A stretch of 64,000 nt of DNA, taken from the NCBI GenBank assembly GCA_032622095.1, contig CP136065.1, positions 64,339,094 to 64,403,093 on the forward strand. The letters are read 5' to 3'. How positions within the stretch are numbered: position 1 is the first letter of the stretch; each line of letters opens with the position of its first letter. Shown here piece after piece: positions 57,541 through 64,000 of this stretch. The stretch is from Siphonodentalium dalli (Eukaryota; Mollusca; Scaphopoda; Gadilida; Siphonodentaliidae). The translations under genes and the position numbers were made by a program. The notes below the pieces were generated by a model. It was not told the origin of the DNA. It did no database searches and saw only the letters and a list, made by a program, of their open reading frames with translations.

Positions 57541-59405
57541 TACTATAAAGTGAATCTGGGATAAGTGGAGTACTCTAAATTGTTCTTTCGACCAGCTGTT
57601 TCTACCAATTAACAAAAATTCTCATTTATTTTGAAACTAATGAAAGACAATGGTATATTTTTTTACTAGTAATATTCATTATAAACTTGTACAAATCTGA
57701 AAACAAACAAAATTTTAATATTTAAGAAATTTAGAGTTCCCTCTCTTACAGCAGCAACCACTATGCCAGGAAGACCAATCGATCTAGTTCAGCCCGATTG
57801 GGCTATTATAATTTATAGATCGATCGGTGGTTCATACACTCTCTGCGTTTGAAATATTGCTAATAATTTCCATTTACAGAAGTCAATAATGCCATTGCAG
57901 ATAACTTCATCTTAAATTCGACCAAATGTGTTGACGTTTGATAAGAAGGGCAGGAATTCCCCGATTTGTTTATTTTCAATCGATGAGAAGCATGACGACC
58001 TGGATCAGCTGATCGGTTCGGAGGTGTGCCAATCGTATTTTGCATGCTGTGAATACCCATTCACGCCTAAATTTGCAAACAATCCATATATAACATATAC
58101 ACAGTGTGTACACTTTGTTAGTTGCCAATTAATTCTCGACATTTCAATTAGAAAACATGAGATATCGATGCAAAAATCAAGACATAATCACATTATCTAG
58201 TTTGTGTTTTGTTGAATCTACATTCGGTTATCGACATGCCGGCTATTGTTTTGGCTGTTCTGTCAACCGTGCGTGCCAGCCGATCGTCGTTTTTCGGGCG
58301 GTTCCGATTTCTTCCGAATATAATTCCATGACCTCCACGCGATGATTCGCGCCGAAAATGTGGTTTTATCTGAGAAGATTTCTTACTCTGACCGCAGTTT
58401 TCAACAATTTAATACGGGGCGAATACCGCATCAATAATATGCAACCTTGGGGTTTTATTTCTAGTTTTTTATGACCTTTCTTATGGTATATCGGATACAG
58501 TTCTGTCTGACATGAAATATATACCCACCGGGAGTGAAGCTAATGACTATTTCTGATTGGGCAAAGCCGCCACGTGATAATCCTGGAAAAAGTCATATTG
58601 GACTCCCGAATGTCATATTGGACTCCCAAGTGTGGTGACACTCCACAGTTTCAACAGGCATGGGCCCAGCAATATGGGGGGGGGGGGGCATAGATTCATT
58701 GAAATCTGGATTATGATCCCGAACCATATAGACAATATATATATGCCTGCAATATCATGTATGCCTGCAATATATATATGCCTGCAATATATATATATAT
58801 ATATATAATCTGGATTATGATCCCGAACCATATAGACAATATATATATGCCTGCAATTAGTACAGAATAGGCATTCACAATTTGATACATAATGCCCATA
58901 ATATATGGGCAATCAAGAGTTATGGCCCTTGATCTTTTCATCGAAAATGTGATTTTTATTTTTTTTAAATGACCAAAGTATCGCATTTTCATACCCAAGG
59001 GGCACGAATACCAGAATTTTTCGAGCATGGTCACCTATGTTGGTTCAAAGGCCTCTGGCTTCCAACATCAACATGAACAAATTTCAAACTTTCGCCGTTT
59101 ACAATTCCAGAAAATCAATTTTTAATGCAGATGACAAATTTTGGGTGCTGAAAAAAATTGACCCAGTATCTAGAGCCACTGTTTCGCAGAAAACGCTACT
59201 GCTGTCTATGGGTGGGGTCAAGGTAACTTGCACTTAATTTTTTCATCTGTCTAGAAGACCTTCTAAAATTACACAAATTCATATCCCACCTTGTCTCAAT
59301 ATACATACAACATGAATGGTGCCAGAAACCACTAGCACTTTCTATCTATAAAATCACCCCTACTGATCATTGTATCACTTCAATTATTAGAAATTATAAC
59401 AGTTG
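57541..59405. other. Mostly unrecognised; short repeats
   Basis: Contains GTCATATTGGACTCCC twice (58593, 58610), a 13-base G run (58676-58688), ATAT/GCCTGCAATATATATA microsatellite (58735-58807) and a duplicated AATCTGGATTATGATCCCGA block (58707, 58807). Plus-strand frames at 57928-58200 and 58157-58345 show no recognisable domain. Confidence 0.4.
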
Positions 59406-59990
59406 GGATATATATATATATATATATATATATCTGTATATCCTTTATAGACTCGAAAACGGCTGGACCGATTGAGCCCAAACTTCCTATCTAAGGGTAA
59501 AAACTCACGGGCAATGTCGTCGGACTGCTTATGAGAATATCCGAGCACTCCTTCTCCCTGCCGCCGTCCTTGGAATTGTGGGGTTAATCGCGTGATAGAT
59601 AAAGAGCGTTCGTATCCGCAGTGTCGTTGATAAAGAGCGTTTATATACACGACGAATATAAATACGGCTCAATTGACCGTCTCGAGATTAAATTTCGTAC
59701 TTAATTTCGTACTTAGGGGTTCCAAGGAACGGGGGAGATTTTCATTGGGTAAGTTTTTGACCTTGACCTTGAAACGGCTACCCACAAATGATATATGTGT
59801 GTGTGTGTTTGTCAAATCGGGTCAAACTGGCGGATTTCGACGAAATTTTATACCTAGGGATACTTTTGTCCGGGGGTGTTTTGGACGGATCAAATCTTGA
59901 CCACGACATGACCTTGACCTTCAAAATGATCAATTCAATGTCAAATTGGGTAACCCATATAAAAACCCCCCTTGGTGTCACCTTGGTGAA
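59406..59990 (+). mobile_element. Truncated Helitron (Y2/Z-like)
   Basis: A (TA)n tract replaces the 5' end. Then come CCTTTATAGACTCGAAAACG and GCTGGACCGATTGAGC, matching array unit 10, and later TGACCTTGACCTTCAAAATG. No 3' hairpin or CTAG follows; a minisatellite begins instead. Confidence 0.75.
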
Positions 59991-60345
59991 ACCATGGTTT
60001 CACCAAGGTACCACCTTGGTTCACCATGGTGACATCTTGGTTCACCATGGTGGTAGCACAGTAAAGTGGCATCACGGTGAAAACACCACGGTGGTACCAA
60101 GGTGGTATCACGGTGGTAGCACAGTAAAGTTTTTGTACCAAGGTGAAACCATGGTGGCACCAAACCCGACCAAGGTATCACCATGGTGGTAGCACAGTAA
60201 AGTTTTTCTACCAAGGTGACACCAAGGTATCACCACGGTGGTAGCACAGTAAAGTGTTTCTACCAAGGTGAACCATGGTCTCACCAAGTATAACCACGGT
60301 GGTACCACAGCACTAGTGAAGTTTTCAATCAAGGTACCACTATTA
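59991..60345. repeat. CCATGGT/CCACGGTGG minisatellite inside a Helitron
   Basis: Degenerate units built from ACCATGGTG, CCACGGTGGTA, GCACAGTAAAG and ACCAAGGTGA, period ~45-65 bp. Each unit is rich in self-complementary words (CCATGG, CCAAGG/CCTTGG). Flanked by Helitron-like CTTTGACCTTCAA on the right (60350). Confidence 0.85.
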
Positions 60346-60818
60346 CATTTCACTTTGACCTTCAACCACAATGCTATTTACCACGTTGTGGGTCTCGTGC
60401 ATCTACAATGGTATTTACATGCTTCGATTAATTTATTATTTACAATATATACAATGGTATATGGTGAGTCATTAATTGTTTATAACATGCTGCCATATTG
60501 TACCATAATACGTAGCTTGTCACAGTATACATGTAGCAGGTTTACATACTATACAGCACATTACTATTCTACTGCATTGTCAATAGTTGTATATGTAATG
60601 CTGTATCCCATAATATAAGAATGTTTAGATCGAGGTGAAGATATTATTAATTATTATAAATGATATCTCAGTTATAACTTTTAACGAACAAACGTATATA
60701 ATGTAATAATTAATATGAATATGTTTTATTATGGAATAAATATATAAACTGAATGGAGTTGTTTGGAAGACTTTGTTTACCTTTAATACATCTTTTATAA
60801 TATTATAATTTAGTACTG
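60346..60818. other. No feature recognised
   Basis: AT-rich. Short frames on both strands lack domains. Confidence 0.4.
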
Positions 60819-61044
60819 TTTGCTTCCAACACAACAGACAATATTTATCAACATGTACAATTTACATCTCACAATTACGTATTTTAGATATTTCCACAAT
60901 TATGACTCTTTTCGGGGAAAAACAGCTCTGGTTTGCTTCCAACACAACAGACAATATTTATCAATATGTACAATTTACATCTCACGATTACGTATTTTAG
61001 ATATTTCCACAATTATGACTCTTTTCGGGGAAAAACAGCTCTGG
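60819..61044. repeat. 113-bp tandem duplication
   Basis: TTTGCTTCCAACACAACAGA at 60819 recurs at 60932. The two copies differ at very few bases. The 121-codon plus-strand frame at 60820 crosses both copies in different frames, which argues against a gene. Confidence 0.92.
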
Positions 61045-62050
61045 TTTGAAGCAAAATCTAAGATGTACGGTACACAAATACGTTATTCATTTCCCGGAAG
61101 GTTTACATGGGCTCGAATTGTCCTCCTGGAGTCCATATCTGATCTGGAGCTTCGTGGATTACCTGTTTCAATAGTGATGATATAATATGCTCACTTTTTG
61201 TAAAATTCAACATCGGTCAAACTGGCCGAAATATATTTTAACAGTGTTTATTGGCGGTGCGTATGTCCTTACATGCAATAGAGTCATATTCATTCATCAT
61301 ATTCATTCCGTCATATTCATTCCGTCATATCCATTCATCATATTCATTCCGTCACTCCGTTCGTCACATTTAGTCATCGTAATTCTTGTTATCAACGAAA
61401 TAAATAATTATCACTACTACCCAACTATCCAATCTCTCTCATGGCAACCCTTAGAGAGATAGAGAGAGAGAAAGGGGGAGATAAAGAGGGAGAGAGAACG
61501 CAAGCAAAAAAACACACCAAAGAAAACAACTTAAATAAGGCATTATGGTACGAGGTTTATAGTACGAAATTGTGGGATCCCGAAATTGTGCTTCCGGTTT
61601 ACGACCCATGTGCGTTTTGTTGTTCGAGTAAACTTTTCTTGTTTTAGATTGTTTTAGCAAATAATTGGACCTAACTTGCTTCTTAATAACCTGGAATATT
61701 GTTAGCACTGTCTGGATTATGTTTGTATATGAAAGGGACAAGATGTTATAACCTCCGAAAACAGGCTGAGTCAATTAGTTCAGTGCTAGTGGGATTACAC
61801 TTGACCAGTGTTGACATGCACGACAATGTTGAGAATTTCAAAAGACAGATACTTCACAAAATTATAAACCGTCCAATTAACTTACAAGACTGACAAGAGT
61901 CAACCACTGGTGACTATGCTTACGAGACATACAATTATGTAGAATTGGTCGGAATTATGACGTCACGGATCAGTCATGACTCATGAGTCACAAGTTTGTT
62001 GACTACTAGTACAACATACAAGTACATGTAAAAAGGACGATGGGTCATAT
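61045..62050. other. No gene assigned; simple repeats
   Basis: 61290-61370 holds CATATTCATTCCGT-type tandem units. 61453-61500 is a GA-rich tract. The short frame after 61045 (SKMYGTQIRYSFPGRFTWAR, then IVLLESISDLELRGLPVSI) has balanced composition but no recognisable domain. Confidence 0.4.
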
Positions 62051-62467
62051 TCTTCAATTTTCATCGAAACATGATTTGAGAACCATGTCGCCATGACATA
62101 TCATCCAGTTACGGAGTCTGCTATTATTTTGATCGAAACGCCGGTGATGCTGTGATGTTGAAATTTGTTGAGATATATTTATGACGGATAATCTCGGAGA
62201 TACGGATCCAATCCTGGGACACACATTATCACTGAATCCATCACAAGCTTTTAGTAACGTACAGCTATTCTTCAATTTTCATCGCAACGCGATTTGAGAA
62301 CCATGCCGCATGACATATCGCCCAGTTACGGAGTCTGCTATTCTTTTGACGCTGTGATATTGTTGAGATATATTTATGAAATGACGGATAATCTCGGAGA
62401 TACGGATCTAATTCTGGGACACACATTACTAGTAATACTGAATCCATCACAAGCTTTTAGTAACGTG
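62051..62467. repeat. 218-bp tandem duplication
   Basis: TCTTCAATTTTCATCG starts at 62051 and 62269. Shared parts include CCAGTTACGGAGTCTGCTAT, GGATAATCTCGGAGATACGG and ATCCATCACAAGCTTTTAGT. Copy 2 lacks ~20 bp around CGCCGGTGATG. Confidence 0.92.
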
Positions 62468-62615
62468 CTACATCTATGTCATTTTATTGGTTTTAAATAA
62501 AAAAAATCAATCTATAAACCGACCGACCGCACTTAACCAAACTGTGTACACTTGTGGTTCCATTTGATCTGATTCGCCTCGCGAGATAAATGATATCTTT
62601 GATATATTTATATAT

Positions 62616-62803
62616 TTTGACGTGTATGGATAATTGGATAAACTTATAAAATATTCAGGTGTTTGACTGATGCCCAAACAAAAAACAATTATGCGCACAT
62701 TCGAATATTGTCCAAATATATGTTGTTTTGTTTAGGTATCAGTCAAACACTTGAATATTTTATAAATTTAAGCAATAAGCAATACACGTCAAAAACTACA
62801 AAC
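62616..62803. repeat. Inverted repeat
   Basis: TTTTGACGTGTAT...TTATAAAATATTCAGGTGTT and AACACTTGAATATTTTATAA...ATACACGTCAAAA pair around an AT-rich loop. Possibly a small fold-back MITE. Confidence 0.75.
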
Positions 62804-63196
62804 TGTCCTCTGCACCACTCCGCAGTTCTGAAAAACAAGCATATAGTAGACGACATTGTGTTTTACTCGGAAATTTTGGTGACGAAATTAGCGGTCACGT
62901 GACGGAGTTTCCCGGCCCTGAAAACAATAGGTACAATTTCAGTGACGACGAAACTCCCTGAGAACACAGGTTTTTTCATATAAATAATAATGCTAATTGT
63001 TGCTGCCATTCTCAAGGTGTATACTCGCAATGTTAACAACTTTGCTCTAATAAGTCTAAGATCTGTTATCAATGATCTTTAATTGTTCATTACATTTAAC
63101 ACGAACATGCTGATCCCCAGGAGTTTGTAACGCGCTCTGCTATACACCAACCCACACCATACGCTAAACCTCATACAGTAGAGAAGGAGCATGATG

Positions 63197-63415
63197 GCTG
63201 AATTTTCTGAAATGCATAGCAACTGAATTTTGATAAATAAAAGTTACTCGGCTCACTGGGAGTAATGCCAATGGTTGTTATCGATGCAATCCGGTATCAT
63301 CTGAAAACAAAAATTCATTTTCATATCGATCACAACCATCGACATTACCCCCGATGAGCCGATAGTAACTTTTCTTGATTACAATTCAGTTGCTATGCAT
63401 TTCAGAACGTTAGCC
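63197..63415. repeat. Inverted repeat, ~90-bp arms
   Basis: TCTGAAATGCATAGCAACTG...AAAGTTACTCGGCTCA and TGAGCCGATAGTAACTTTTC...CAGTTGCTATGCATTTCAGA pair with a ~40-base loop. No target duplication resolved. Confidence 0.8.
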
Positions 63416-63559
63416 ATCGTACTCATGCATTCTCAACATGAGCTTAATAAGTGGGTGGGGTGTATAGCGGAGAGCGTTAGAAGCTCCGGTGTGCAGATCG
63501 AACCACAGAACATTTAATAATTTACATGGCTGTGGATGGAATCTCATGAAATGGTAACA

Positions 63560-64000
63560 TGTAGCAACATTGCAGTAAACTGCCATGGTTAACCACAGTA
63601 AATTACCATGGTTAACAAGTGTAAACCACCACGTTAAACAAAAGTATACCATCATGGTAACATCACGGTAAATCAAAGTATACCACCATGGTAACACCAC
63701 GGTAAACCACAGTATACCACCATGGTAACACCACGGTAAACCACAGTATACCATCATGGTAACACCACGATAAACCACAGTATACCACCATGGTAACACC
63801 GCGGTGAACCATGGTAACACCACGGTAAACCACAGTATACCATCATGGTAACACCACGGTAAACCACAGTATACCATCATGGTAACACCACGGTAAACCT
63901 CAGTATACCATCATTGTAACACCACGGTAAACCACAGTATACCACCATGGCAACACCACGGTAAACCATAGTAACACCACGGTAAACCACAGTACACCAT
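63560..64000. repeat. CCACGGTAAACCACAGTATA minisatellite, runs off the window
   Basis: About 12 units of ~31-33 bp built from CATGGTAACACCACGGTAAA and CCACAGTATACCAC. The 156-codon minus-strand frame is a translation of the array. Related in word content to 59991-60345. The array continues past position 64000. Confidence 0.95.

Noticed and set aside
63410-63880. 156-codon minus-strand frame
   Set aside because: It is the translation of the CCACGGTAAACCACAG minisatellite.
1-64000. Intact autonomous transposon or host gene
   Set aside because: I looked on both strands for long frames and known motifs (reverse transcriptase YxDD core, Rep/helicase, DDE transposase). Only two truncated LINE C-termini were found.

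Overview
This window looks like intergenic or heterochromatin-like DNA from an AT-rich animal genome. The likeliest source is a marine invertebrate such as a mollusc or other lophotrochozoan, but this is inferred from element types only and no host gene confirms it. The signs are rolling-circle (Helitron-type) elements with A|T target sites, many short non-autonomous DNA transposons with TTAA target sites, decayed CR1/L2/Jockey-like LINE 3' ends, a SINE with a U2 snRNA-like head, and minisatellites. I found no intact host protein gene, rRNA, tRNA or CRISPR array. Nearly every long open frame is a reading frame through a repeat. The only convincing protein remnants are two LINE C-terminal fragments (31.45-31.92 kb, minus; 49.49-49.85 kb, plus).

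Layout. 0-16.4 kb: a minus-strand Helitron (1041-1968), TTAA-type MITEs, hAT-type MITEs with 8-bp target duplications (7477-7894 and 13518-13949), and several long-inverted-repeat elements. 16.5-29.6 kb: one large minus-strand Helitron (HelX, 16485-29563) built partly from ~148-bp satellite monomers. It has been split by a 9.2-kb head-to-tail array of eleven smaller plus-strand Helitrons (17257-26449) and a second small cluster (27292-28455). A partial HelX copy at 46571-48540 keeps the uninterrupted target site. 29.6-38.1 kb: hairpin-module elements, a LINE fragment, fold-back elements, a perfect palindrome with piggyBac-like ends, the U2-headed SINE, and one MITE inserted in another. 38152-40958: a 2.8-kb element with ~460-bp terminal inverted repeats that begin CACAGTG and a 5-bp duplication (CATCT), the signature of the Transib/RAG-like group. 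41-50 kb: a 35-bp minisatellite and more TTAA elements. 50.9-57.5 kb: a ~2.54-kb unit in two tandem copies separated and bordered by three copies of the same 583-bp MITE. The unit and its right flank are studded with short CTTAAG-centred palindromes whose arms vary together. 57.5-64 kb: mostly unique-looking AT-rich DNA, a truncated Helitron, two related CCACGGT/CCATGGT minisatellites, and small tandem duplications.

The elements interact. Helitrons inserted into a Helitron, MITEs into MITEs and into palindromes that carry TTAA, and recombination between MITE copies duplicated the DNA between them. The strongest candidates for something new are the co-varying CTTAAG palindromes, the RSS-like long-TIR element, the hairpin module shared by elements with unrelated ends, and the Helitron concatemer.
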